A stretch of DNA of 64,000 nt, from contig ML133428.1 of the NCBI GenBank assembly GCA_003864495.1, forward strand, positions 1,426,001 to 1,490,000, written 5' to 3'. The notes under the pieces are model-generated. The model was given only the letters and a program-made list of their open reading frames with translations. It made no database searches and was not told the origin of the DNA. Origin of the DNA: Nemopilema nomurai (Eukaryota; Cnidaria; Scyphozoa; Rhizostomeae; Rhizostomatidae). Numbering within the stretch: position 1 is the stretch's first letter; the number at the start of each line of letters is the position of its first letter. The translations under genes and the position numbers were made by a program. Positions 25,823 to 52,496 of the stretch are shown piece by piece.

Positions 25823-27839
25823 AGCTTATCAACTTTTTAGCCATGCAAACCGTGATATTTTACCATGGCCTTAAACGATACGGCTCACTACTTTATTGTG
25901 CAGACAATATTATCTTTGGTTGTGCAGACCATCGAAATATTTTCATGCAAATCCCCTTAAATGAGTTATCTAGAAATTCCCAGAATTCAAGCATCATTTC
26001 TTGCTCCTTGCAATGGATGGTCAAGAATAACTCCATAGATTTTGAAACTGCAAAATCAAAATTTATTAACGGCAAAATTTAGTGTATTAAGTTGAATTTC
26101 CATGTATTCTCGTTCATATAATGCTTCGAATTCCAAGACATCATACACAGTCACCTAAATCGTATTGAAAAATTACATTTTGCAGTTGAAAATTACTTAG
26201 AGCTATACCCTTGCAAATGATGTATTGATTATTCAAGAGTGACTGTAGATTGCTAGGCTGGGGAATTAAAGCGAAACAAGTGGCTGTTATACACGGCTTT
26301 CAGCGCTTTTAGTTTGGGAGTTGCTTCTTATTTTCAGGCCTAAGACGTTCATAAGCCATAGGTCATTATACTGCTGGGTGTTCGTTGAAGAAAGCATCTC
26401 AACAATTTCCAGACACACTGCAAGAACCTCTCGTTATACAGTATCAATAATATCTATGTGATTCAAATATCTCATTTTGCAACCCTCCGCGAGAACCTTT
26501 GTGTAAAAAAGCAGCAAAGGGGTTGGTAAAACAAGTAAACCAATTCGAATAGAAATCCAGAAGGCGGTGTTAATTGCATAGAAGTTGCCAACCTGTTAAG
26601 GATAACTTTGCGAACGAACTTGAAAGCAGATAAAGCGAGGTAACCAACAATCTGTTTTGTGTTATCAAGTTAATCAGTCGCTGCTTGCTTTAAGCTTGCA
26701 AAGTAATTTCCGATATGTACAAAGCATCTTTCAAACTTATAATCGGGATAAATTAATTAACGATTGATTCACGTTTTAGCTGATTTGGAACGATTCATTC
26801 TGACACGAGTCCACAGTTGCGTGGCGAAGGAAAAATTGCTATGCCACGCGTCAAACATGATGTTTTGCATAACCAGAAAGCCTAGTAAAACAGCCTGTCT
26901 AGAATCAAGGCAAAATGCCACGGAAAACTACTGCAATGGTCCTATTGGATCGTACCTGATAAAGAAAAATTTGTTTATTCAACGTGATGAAATAACCTAC
27001 ATCATTTAGTGTAGTATCATATTGAAGGCCAATAGCAGAGAGGAAAAAGCAGAGTTCTTTTTTGGAGAAACAGTGACGTAACAAAATGCCTCTTTCTGAA
27101 TAAGCTTGAACTGACCATGTTAACAAAGAGTACCATTGTCGATATTTGGAGTCTGGTTTTTTGTAAGAAACAATCAACAACAATTTTCGAGGCTCCAAAA
27201 GTAATAGAGGCCGCTCTCGAATAAAAGCCCCACATGTAATTAGATACTTCTCGAGAACCAATTGCATATGTTAGGGCAGTTAGGGTAGTGGGATGCAAGT
27301 CATCTAGAGTACTTTGGTGAACACCTAGAGCTGGTAATTCCCCCCTCCCCCTCCCCCAATTGCCAAGTTTTAATCACTGTTTTTAAAGAACAGGGTATAA
27401 TTTTCATATTTCACTCTCCTAATATTGCTATTCCAGTGCAAGGTTAAAAATGCACGAGTAACTTCGATAAACGTGCTTTAAAAACTCCTCGACTTCTATA
27501 AACATTTCGAAAACTTATGATCTTAGGTTAAAAGGGCTTTGATTTTAGAGGAAATCATAGAAATATTAGTTATTTGTTTATACAGTCGAAAAACCTTTTT
27601 ACATTAATCAGTATGGACGCCTGCTATTTATAAAGTTAATAAAGTGAAAGTTGGATACAGTTGATTAAATCGACCTACTTCTTCCGGATATTGGTAAAGT
27701 AAATTACTAAATGTGTCATGCTGAGTTCAGAATCCCAAATTTATCCGAGTTTCTTCTGAGACTGAGGGATAACTGCAAAGCTTCATTTCGTTCCGGTGGA
27801 GCATGGGCGTGTTCTAAGGACCCTACTATTGGACTGCTT

Positions 27840-28112
27840 AGAATGATGGCCAATTGCTGAATGATTACTTAGAATGATTACCAAATGCTGAATGATTACT
27901 AAGAATGATGGCCAATTGTGGAATGATTACTTAGAATGATTACCAAATGCTGAATGATTACTTAGAATGATTACCAAATGCTGAATGATTACTTAGAATG
28001 ATAGCCAAGAGCTGAATGATTACTTAGAATGATGGCCAAGAACTGAATGATTACTTAGAATGATTGCCAAATCCTGTATGATTACTAAGAATGATTCCCA
28101 AGTACCGAGTAA
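27840..28112. repeat. Minisatellite, 31-bp unit, about nine copies
   Basis: The unit is close to AGAATGATTACCAAATGC plus TGAATGATTACTT. Copies start about every 31 bp (27840, 27871, 27902, 27933 and so on to 28088). Variants alternate GGCCAATTG and TACCAAATG, and the last two copies are the most diverged. Confidence 0.9.
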
Positions 28113-28681
28113 TGCCATGATTGACTACTAGAAACCGTTTTTGCTCTTGCAAACATGCTGATTATAATCACATCTTATACACACGCGTTACTGGCACAAT
28201 GGTAGGGGGAAATGCTTCCTCATCCTTTTATGCCCACCACTGCTTATACTTATTTCTTTCTAGAACCTAGTCATGTCTGCATAGCGATCTAAAAAGTTTG
28301 GGTGTGAAAGATTGTAGAAGACTAGAGCTTACAATTAAGATGACAAGAGCCTCTGTTCTAAGACTTTTGTTTAACAAGATTTCGCACCAAACTGAAACTC
28401 ATTAAGCTTACTAGTGCTATGTCAAATCATCTACAAAAGTCAAATTTCTTAGTGAATTAGGAATCTCCACATCGAAAACACTCAACTATTTTCGTATTTT
28501 TCATTGTATTTCCTGTTACTTGTTCGCCCTGATCGGATAACAAAAATGGTCTTTCCTGCCCTCGAAAAGCAGGGAAAATTCAGGTTTTGCTTTTAGCGCT
28601 GTCTTAATGCGTATAGAGTAGGATCCACCCCCAATTGTGCTGGGAAATTATCAACAAGACCTTACCTTGGACCGTGCTTAC

Positions 28682-28748
28682 TTCCAATTTGCGTCTGTGT
28701 TTGCTGTTATGGAACCTTCTGTTTAGATTTGCGTCCAACTGCCTGCCT
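28682..28748 (-). CDS. Candidate upstream exon of the Cys-rich membrane-protein gene
   Basis: A strong acceptor (GGTTTCCTTGCAG) and donor (GTAAGC) bracket 67 nt on the minus strand, open in the frame GRQLDANLNRRFHNSKHRRK. It ends in phase 0, as the exon at 23555-23822 requires if that exon starts at 23822. An alternative donor (GTAAGG) lies 22 bp further on. Support is splice signals and phase only. Confidence 0.35.
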
Positions 28749-28892
28749 CTGCAAGGAAACCGAAGTCTATTCTCAGACAGCATGCATTTAGATTTGCACC
28801 AATGTGCCACTGGGAGCCGCAGAGTGATTTATGAGGACGAAGAAATCCGCGCCCCGATTAAGCTCATCTGCCACCAAGATCGCAATCAACCT

Positions 28893-28940
28893 CTGCGGTG
28901 GAGACGCAATCAACCTCTGCGGTGGAGAGGTTACTTGATC
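28893..28940. repeat. Two-unit 24-bp tandem repeat
   Basis: GCAATCAACCTCTGCGGTGG followed by AGAC or AGAG is repeated directly. A minor local duplication. Confidence 0.8.
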
Positions 28941-30227
28941 AGCGTCTCTCACAATAAGTTTTAGCTAGTCGGTGAAGACTCTTCGCTCTTGTAAGCGCAT
29001 TGGCATTTACTTTGAAACCACGTTTTAATGAAGAACAATTCGAACAGTTATTGAGTTTCCAAATTCTTGTGCTTAATGAACTTTCATTGTATTATTACAT
29101 GCTTTTTGCTGAAAAGAAAGCCACAAAATTATCCTACTTAGGCCAAGGCTGATCTCATTGAAGCCTAAGGTATCTGGATATTTGTGGAAATCTAGCCTGA
29201 AAAATGAGTAGAAACCAGCTTAATTGTGCCGTGCATGTTACTTTAAGAAGGACAAGACTGAAAGTGTAGTGGGATAAGGATAATGCCTTGTTTCTCAACC
29301 AAGTTCCCTAAAGTTAAAATTGACAACATAGAAGCTTAGAGATTTCGTGCGGGTTCAGGGTTAATTCGCAAAAGCATATAAGGGGTTTTAAAGTTGGAGC
29401 TGATTACCAAAGACCGTTCTGCTATGATGTTCCGATCAAAATTTTTGGGAATTGAGGGACCGGCCTATATTACAGGTATACTTCCATTAATTCCAAAGCG
29501 TCCCGCTTCAAGCGCGTGCACAGCCAATGGCAAAATGATGACGAGCCCTTTTAGCTGGAAGACATGCTTTGCAAATATTGAATAAAAGCATAATTTGATA
29601 TAGAAGAAAGTGATAATCTTTTTATCTTAATTAGCTCTCTCTCTACCTGGAAGAAAAACCCAGTATTAGACGAAGCAGCCCTACTTTATATCCGAAATGG
29701 CAGGGAAATTTTTGATTGGATTTAATTTAACACACCCCAGTTTAAAAGGATCTCTCTGCTGCCGGTCTCTTTTCTAAGGCACCTGAAGTTGCAGTTCAGT
29801 GCTGTTAAAAAGGTGTACGCACTCTCTTTTGTTCAAGAATCTTTCAAAGTGCGGTCGACTTATCAGTATTATGGAAAACTGCTTTCTAACGTGGTTCACG
29901 ATTCAGATCTAATGAATTCAATCCCTCATCGGGGATGAAGTGGGTAAACCATCTTATTATAACATGGATTTACAAAACAATAGGCATCGAGCATGCATTT
30001 ACTAACGGAAATGTCACAGTGCAAAAATACTATATGCATAACGTAAAATGCTTTTTAGTCGTGGAATTTTGTGTACTTGCCAACGTCAGTTTGCTCCTAA
30101 AACAGAATAAGTAACTGATAGTGTAAACAGTACTTTTACGTGACGGAAAGTCGTGGTATTTAGATTGACCTTCTAGCTTAAGGTCACGCGAATGCCTTTG
30201 CAGATCTCTTATCCACTGTATCCCTTC

Positions 30228-30292
30228 TCCTAACGAGAGGCTAATGTTCCTAATAAGAGGCTAATGTTCCTAATAAGAGGCTGATTTGGCTA
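30228..30292. repeat. Short tandem repeat, about 20-bp unit, three copies
   Basis: Units of the form TAATAAGAGGCTAATGTTCC, with the last one diverged (GAGGCTGATTTGGC). Confidence 0.75.
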
Positions 30293-32610
30293 ATGAGAAG
30301 GTTACGCTGGCAGTAATCAGAGGTTGAAATATTTTGGCAAGAACTTTAAAAACTGTTCACTTGCAAGTATATCTCAAGTGTTAATATGACGTTATTTGAC
30401 ATGCCAAAAGTAGAATCTGCCAAAACCAGTACTGATGAGAAGTTTCAATTCCATTCAGAATTAAGTCGGCTTCTACTTTACTAATTGTGCTGGTTTTGAT
30501 TTTCCTTCAAGGTCTCCGAGAAAAAAATTCTGGAACTAACCTTCAAATTGATGTAACAAGCCTTTCATTTTGCTTTTTCGATAAATAATCTTGTTTAATT
30601 TTCCTTGCATATGTGGGGCGAAGTGGACTTTGGTGCCGGTGTGAGTTCAATAAATTCTAAACGTCGAAAAATAAAAAGGCAGAACCTTATTAGTAATCTA
30701 GAGGAAGAAACTCGTGCATGAAATTATGCTTCATTAGAAGCGAGAAGGGCCAATTTGGTGTCAGTGGGATAGGCGTCAGTGCTACGGGATGTCGCTTCAA
30801 AACTGCAGCCATAATTGCCCTAGATTGACTATAAGTCGAAAATCCAACCAAAGTTGTCGCTTCTAGTGACACTGAACATGGGATTGGGGCGGTCGGAGAA
30901 TCCCAGAAACGTTGATCTGTCAAGACAGTTCTAGAGACCTTTATGTTGGTAGTTTTAAGAAGGATCGTTTGGAAGCCGGAAGATTTCATTAGTCTGAACA
31001 TGACATGGTTAATCAGCATAGAATGAATGGACGCATTGAGAAGTAAGTGCGAATTCAATGGTCCTAGTGCACCTTATCCAGTAGATAATTTCATTGCTTC
31101 ATTTAAGAGTAGAAGATTTCACTGCTAACCCTCCAGAATCACCTTTGCAGCGTGATGAAAAGATTACCATTAGAAGCTTTAATAGTACATTGTCGATTTT
31201 TGCATGCCTTAGTTAATTATGTCGAAGAATTGTTCACAGAGGCTTGGAGAGAGCTGCCACCAACAGTATCTCCGTTGTTAAAGCGGAATTTCTATCGTAC
31301 AGTTAGTTACTTGATTAATGCAACTTTTGGTTTGTTGCTTGACACGGTAGAAATAAGGCACACTTAATCGTTTCTATTTACAATATCAATCTTATCGTTA
31401 TCTACGTGTGTAGTAAGGTAGCCATAGAAAACTGTAGGGGGGCTTAAAAAAGACACCAAGTCTTCACAAAATGTTCTTGTATCCTCTAAAGCTTTCCTTT
31501 AAAAGCACTGCTGCCATGGCAACTAGATTTCTATGTCTCATTAGAAGGAATCTTTCTATTGCTGCTTCTGGTGGGACACAAAATGGTAAATAGCAAGTGT
31601 GTAGAAATGAGAGTTGCATAAAAGGTGATAGATATTCGACTACTTCGACAAATTCTTATGTGAAGATTCGTCGAAGGAGCCTATATTCCTCCAATCCTAT
31701 CGCTATCTGATTGTCGGGGCTATCACCCAATGCTCTGGTGCCTGGTGGTACTTTGATATGGCCTAAGACGGGGCCTAAGGTAATTACTTCATGTGCCTGT
31801 CTCAAAATAAAATTACTTCAATCTCGAGGAGGCAGAAGCACAAACTTGGGAGACGCAATTCATGCCACCGGCTCCCCTGCCCATGCTGTTGACTATCTTT
31901 CGTTAAAAACTTTTTCGATGCGCCCTCAACCCTTCCTTACCCTCTTCATTAGCTTCCTTTCGCCTTATTATCCGGATTTTCCCCAATCACAAAGTTACCA
32001 TTTGCACAATCCAGATCAAAATACATTTCAATCTTTTCTCAACGACTCTCGACGCACGCGTTTCTTACCCAAAACGAGGTTAAATAAAAATTGACTAGCA
32101 AATTAACTCGTCCATACGTATACTTGACCAAAAAGAACGCTTTATCACCAACTTTATCGCCCAGATTATTTCATTTTCAATGTCGCGATAAACAAAGGTC
32201 ACTCACTGATTAGGATGAGGTAATGACTGATAAGAGATTATTTCTGTCGCAGCTTTCCAGAAAATTCAATCATTTAATAGCCGGTAGACGTCAGATTAGA
32301 GCGATTACTTTCGGAAGAAAATTCGCTGAAAACTTTTTTCAATCTAGGTCAGGACATATGGCCAATTGATTCTGTGTTTCATAATATTTCTTGGCACAGG
32401 GACCAGAGCACTGGGGAACCAGCTGGCCTGCGCCAGAAAACAAGAGCCATTTTAGTCCAAACGGAAAATATCCTGTTGATTATACTAATAGCAACATGTT
32501 TTCAGGCTATGAATTGACAAAATATCTCTTATTGCAAAAGATGCTGAAAGAAAGAACTAATCGTAAGGTGAAAAGATTAAATCTTATGATTAGAATAAAC
32601 TGTAAATTAC

Positions 32611-32759
32611 CTGGACTGTGTCGTACTTTAGTAACAAGGCCAGCACGCTCTATCCTTGCCATGCCAAAAAGTGAGCAATCTCTTGATTTCTTGCCATTCC
32701 TCTTCGCGTCTGTTAGCGAAATCCTTCGAGGTACCTTCAAGGCAGCAAGTTTTTCGCAT
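32611..32759 (-). CDS. Candidate exon, unrecognised
   Basis: On the minus strand a TTACTTAATGTTTAG acceptor precedes 32759 and a CCAG/GTAATTTAC donor follows 32611. The 149-nt interval is open in one frame, enters with one base and leaves with one, and reads CEKLAALKVPRRISLTDAK, then FGMARIERAGLVTKV. Its phase does not link directly to the candidate exon at 28682-28748, so an intermediate exon would be needed. No family recognised. Confidence 0.3.
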
Positions 32760-35143
32760 CTAAACATTAAGTAAATCCTATTGTGAGATTTCAAGAGAAA
32801 TGTGAATTATTCATAGGATGAGCGCGGTGATTTTTCCCACTGTACAAGACTCAATGGCCATATCTAATGGGCACAATAGGCCCACCTTGTGTATACAAAT
32901 CCGAGGAAGTAGAATCCGACTGCTAAGAATAGAGCAAATTGTTCGAATGTGGCCTATGATATTCACTGTCTCTTGCACTCAAATAGGCATTATATACTTC
33001 GCTGTTTGGGAATTTCTGTACATTGATTTTACAATAGAAGCTATAAGAACGGAAATTTTTTTATCATGAAAAGTGTCGATTGTTATTGTTATCATAAATA
33101 TGAGAATGCGCCTCTCAAAAAGCAGGAAACTGAATGTTAGAGGAATGTAATGATTCGGGTCTTCATAGGAGGTTTCTGAATTTACGGAATTAGGTATGAA
33201 AACACTGTACTCAGCACTAAAAGAAAAAAGCCACGAGTGCGAAAGACCAGAGATGTTTACCTAATCCCATTCCTTTTCCTGTGTCGTTAGGAGAACACAG
33301 AAGCAAAAATGCAAACGTTAAACTTGACGAGAAAGATCGGAGCAGAGTTCTATTGAAAGACTTCGATGAGAGTGAACCGCTTGCGATTGCGAAATCTTTA
33401 AATTAGGCAGGACGTCAAAGCCAAGTATGTAGCATGCTATTTTCAGAGTCTGGAACCCAGTGTAGGTAGACTCGCCCACTGCTGACGTTCCGTGAGAAAT
33501 TTGTGTGCATGGGATAAAAAAGGGAGTTGCACCAGGGCGATAACGATGGGATTCTCTCAAATCTGATGTGGGGCTTAGCATGCTGTGTCTAGGAACAAGA
33601 CATTACGTAGTGTTGCTTTTTCGATAGGCCAACATGCTGTTCCAGCCTCAGATCTTTTGTTGACAAATCCAGCACGTCCTTCTGCTCTATATGATTTGTG
33701 CAGCCTACACAGAGTATCGCGAAGTAAACCAACATGTGCTTAATTTCGCTAGACAATCATGCCCAAATGACGAGTATCAAAAACAAAGCTTAACCTTTAC
33801 CATTGTTTCTAGCTGTTTGGGGGAAGAGGGCGAAGCCGGTAGCAAAGTGAAACACCTAAGACCAAATAATGAAAACCACCTATACGCCCCCTTCTGACCC
33901 CCAATGTTTCTGTCTTCTTTTTCTTTTCCAGCTTTTCACCTTGTGTTCATTGATTTCACTAGAACAACACCTTAACCAAAGATGATTTAAGCTTTATATA
34001 CGTTTCAAACACTGATAATAGCCTTCCGAAACTTCACAAATGTAGAAGATTAATTTGCTTGGAAAATGGTTAACTTCTGCTCTTGTAGCACCGAATTCTA
34101 TCAAATTTTCAGGTGAAGAACTTCCACGACAGCATCAACAAAAAATACTTCAAATAGGACATTGAAGATATATTTTAACAAACGCCTTTGAAAGACGTTT
34201 TAACGATAACAAGGGCATGCCAGATGTCGCAATATCATGTAAAAACATTGATTATCTGTGCTACTTCGTCTTGCTACTTCAATCAACAGTTATCTGTAAC
34301 AACCCACCAGTCATGTCTCTTCCTCTTCTCCGAGCAATAATCCCCTCTCGAACAATCCCCTCGAAAGCAGATTGCTCAAGAATATTTCTGCTTCTCCTTC
34401 CTGGACTCGACTCACATAACATCCCGCTGACCAGTCAGATGCAGATGTTTAAGGCTCTATCGCAATATTTCGCTTCGTTGCAAAAACTGTTCACCTAATT
34501 TGGAGTCGATTTTTTCTTCTGATCTCCGGCAAACTCATGAATATTTGATAACTCAACCCATGAGTTCTGGCAACTTTATCTCGATGTTTGGATGATGAAA
34601 ATGTAGCGTTTGTTATCTGCCTTTCTTCGGCCGTCGTCTTTTAGGCTTTAAGAACTGAGAAGCAGCTGCTGTGTTATACCTTCGGCTTACTTTCAGATCA
34701 AGCCTGCACTCATCTCGGCAAAGATACTGGGTGTTCTGGGAAATTCTCGGCTAACTGGCGATGATCTCAACATATTTTGGCTGCGAATTCACTGCACGTG
34801 GTGACCAAAGGCTACATTGCAGGCAAAACCGTTTTCGATCCTGTTGAGAGTTCGCGTTCCTTGAAAACGAACTTCAGCCATTTTGTGCATACTTGAAGCT
34901 ATAATCGTTAATAAACATTTCGTACTGGCCAACTTCCTTCATGGTCAGTGACTAATCAATAATGTTGAATGGTCCTCTTTGCTTTCCTAAGAATATCCTC
35001 TCTAATTACCCATCTATCCACTATATTTCTAAGACGCCTTACTGCGATTCTTATCAACGTTCTAATGTTTATATATAAGCATTACACAGCAGACGTAAAT
35101 AAGTAACTATGCTATAAAACTATCAATAAAAAAGATTCTAATG

Positions 35144-35284
35144 CAGGCACCGCGGAGCGTTGAGAAAAGTGGGGGGGGGGGGGCTAAAACCATTGAAAAA
35201 GAGGCTTTATTGGTAGTTTATTACTAAATATTTGGCATTTTTTGCAAAAGCCCCCTCAGCCCCCCCCTTGCTCCGCGGTGCCTG
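35144..35284 (-). mobile_element. MITE copy 2 (same family, opposite orientation)
   Basis: A 141-bp element bounded by CAGGCACCGCGGAGC and GCTCCGCGGTGCCTG. Its interior (GAGGCTTTATTGGTAGTTTA, G-run) is the reverse complement of copy 1 at 16653-16809. Direct repeats TAATG occur at the right flank and, offset by the base before the element (CTAATG), at the left, so a 5-bp target duplication is likely. Confidence 0.88.
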
Positions 35285-37524
35285 TAATGTGGAGCAAACA
35301 GTTTTAAATCATTAAAAAGATAAAATCGGTACTCACAATCTAAAAGCGCTCAGATGTCTAAAAATTCTTGTGATTCTTATAAAGGATAATTTTGCTAGAA
35401 TTTCGTCAATTTAACGCCAATTTGAAGCCATGCCATGTGGGTCTGGAAATAATAATAGGATGACAACAGAACGTAGAATAAGTCACTTAATAAATACAAT
35501 CAGTCATAACTTTCATCTGACTAAAAAGAATTCGTGATTGTAGTGAGGATTGGTTAATATACAAGTCACGCGGTCTCTTTGACTTTCATTAACTGGTGGT
35601 TAATTAGTTTTGGAAAGAAGTAAATGCCATGAATTGACTGTGAGTGTGCTAATATGTGAGTGACTCTGTGAATGTAAGAAAGCTTACAGTCTGCCCGAAC
35701 TAAAACTATAAGCAGAAAGCGTTTTCTTCAAACTGAGCCAGTCCTACACCAAAAGGAGGTGTTATTCGAGATTTCATCATTCCATGCACTTATGCCAAGG
35801 CTAACTGGGTTTCTCAGAATTTTCTCAGATAACTTAGATCTTCAGGGTGGGGATTCCTGAATTACAAAATGGAATTTAGAATTTTGGCGGAGAGAAAGTG
35901 TCATCGCAAAAACAATCCTTGCCAGTTCGATGCGACGCTAAAAACTTTATATTTAAAGAGTCGAGATAGTCGAGGGTGGTAAAGACAGCTTTCAGATTTT
36001 TGGTTCATTTATTTCAGCTAAAGCAGCACCTACTTAGTAATAAGTAGGGTACACACAATTATAAGAATACCTAATATTTTTCCGAGCCTGAATATTCTTA
36101 AAATTTTCCGGTTTCGACTCTAAGTTTTTCCTAAATTATTCTTGCCTAACGCAAGGTGTTTGTTTGCCTTGAGATCAAAGAGAAATATCAAATCTTTTTT
36201 TATGTGCTGATTCATCATAAAATATTAACAAGAACAAAACAGAACAACGTCAAAGTGACAGTTGTTTACCTTTGAGAGAAAACTCAGATTAAGGAGAAAT
36301 TTTTTTCTTGATGTTTGAGCCTGGCATTATTCTTAAATTATTCCCTAAATTTTAGTAACTATGATCTTCAATATTCTTATAGATTCTATTCTTAAATATA
36401 AGCATAAAAAAGTGTGTATGCGACCATTTTGCTGGTGTTCGTCTCAGAAGCCAAGGGTGGTGTCCTTGTTTTGCTGACCACAGAAAATCAGCAACAACAA
36501 CAATGCTTCAAAAACGCAACATGTCAATGATTGTTTAGAGAGTGACAGGGGCAACTAAGATATCGCAGTAATTGTAAGTTCTTCTTAATCTGGTTTTGAA
36601 TGATATCTTGTTAATATAAGTGACATTGCGATTTTCTGAATGAAAATTGCCGAGTAACTAGCGTGTTGGGAACACGAAAATAAAGCTGTCGGTTTATACA
36701 GCTGGTGATCTAGGCCTATTTAAAGAAACGCTGTAGTTTTTGACTGATCATAAGCAGGCGACGCAAATATAGAATATATGATGATCTTAAATGTTCCCAC
36801 CAGTGGCAAAAAGATAGGAACCACTATCGAGAAGTTAGGGGAGGGGAGGGTTTGGCCTAAAGGCCTGGCTCATCTTGTTTGACCCAGAAAACGCCCTTAC
36901 TGCGTACTGGCAAAAACCCCAAGTTAGGGAATATATTTAACTTAGCGTACTTGAGTGTTTCTTCAATCATCCTTTAACTATTTTTTAAAATATTCCTACT
37001 TTATTGGTTTTTTTGAATATTTTTCTATGTTCGCCTAATTTATTTTCTCTGGTACATTATTTTGAAAAATTCTGATGAAGATGATGAAAGCTGTGTTGAT
37101 TTAATGGCATTAGCATGATTTTTATTAGCTATCAAAATTTCCTGTCTCACCCCGTACAAGATATTCTCATCTATATTAAATGCATGTCAATAATGTTTTT
37201 TAAATAGTGAAGGGTATATCACCTCCTAAAGATCAATTGAAATTTGTAAAATTTAATTTAACACCAGGTGACGAATGCAATGAGCCATATGCTGATTGTC
37301 TGGAGGAAAAAGTACTAACTGGTGCATTCAAAAGCAATGTTTAGATAAATATAAAGGCAGAGGAAGAAAGTTGATCCCATGATACTAGGGTGGTACTATT
37401 TAATGTAGCTTAGATTTTAAGTGACAAAAAGTAGTCTACCCAGAGATACTTCATCTTGATCAGTATATTGATGTATTAAATGTTTAAATAACTCCCTTTA
37501 TTTTCAGCTCACAAGTAACAAAAG

Positions 37525-52117
<14,593 letters not shown>

Positions 52118-52490
52118 TAATGTTGTGGCAATTTCGTAGCTACAGTTTATTATCAGCTTTAATATTACCGTATTAGAAAACAAAATTTGTAACCTTTGCA
52201 GAATACAGGGTATTTTTGCAATGCATCACTTAAACATAGTATTTAAACCTCGAGCACTCGGCAATATTTTAATAACTCAGTATATATTTGTATATTTCAT
52301 GCATTTTGCTCCGATTCGTTATACTTGAAATGAAATAGTGAGCATTCTGGCCTAGATAGTATAGCTAAGAATTGGGAACTTGATGTGACATTGCTTAATG
52401 TAACTGGTTAATATCGTAGCTATTTTACAATTACCTTATTGATGCTATAATCGTTCTGGATGGCTTAGGCATTTTATTATAATACGACTT

Positions 52491-52496
52491 AATAAA
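52491..52496 (+). terminator. Possible copine poly(A) signal AATAAA
   Basis: AATAAA lies 374 bp after the copine stop in A+T-rich 3' DNA. It is the first canonical hexamer I noticed; the real cleavage site is unknown. Confidence 0.45.

Larger units (their letters stand above)
23823..28681. other. Long stretch without a confident gene
   Basis: It probably belongs to the 5' part of the minus-strand membrane-protein gene or to intergenic DNA. It holds a G+C-richer, coding-like but interrupted segment (24776-25440), a 79-bp tandem duplication (25665-25822) and a 31-bp minisatellite (27840-28112). Other open frames here look like chance. Confidence 0.4.
28749..37507. other. Gene-poor stretch upstream of copine
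   Basis: Contains candidate exons, short tandem repeats and a MITE (35144-35284). The copine promoter and any 5' noncoding exon must lie in the right part; I could not place them. The first copine acceptor is at 37505-37507. Confidence 0.4.

Noticed and set aside
37067..37090. CTGATGAAGATGATGAAAGC resembling hammerhead core boxes
   Set aside because: No pairing stems I or III flank the boxes; a chance match in a GATGAT-type run.
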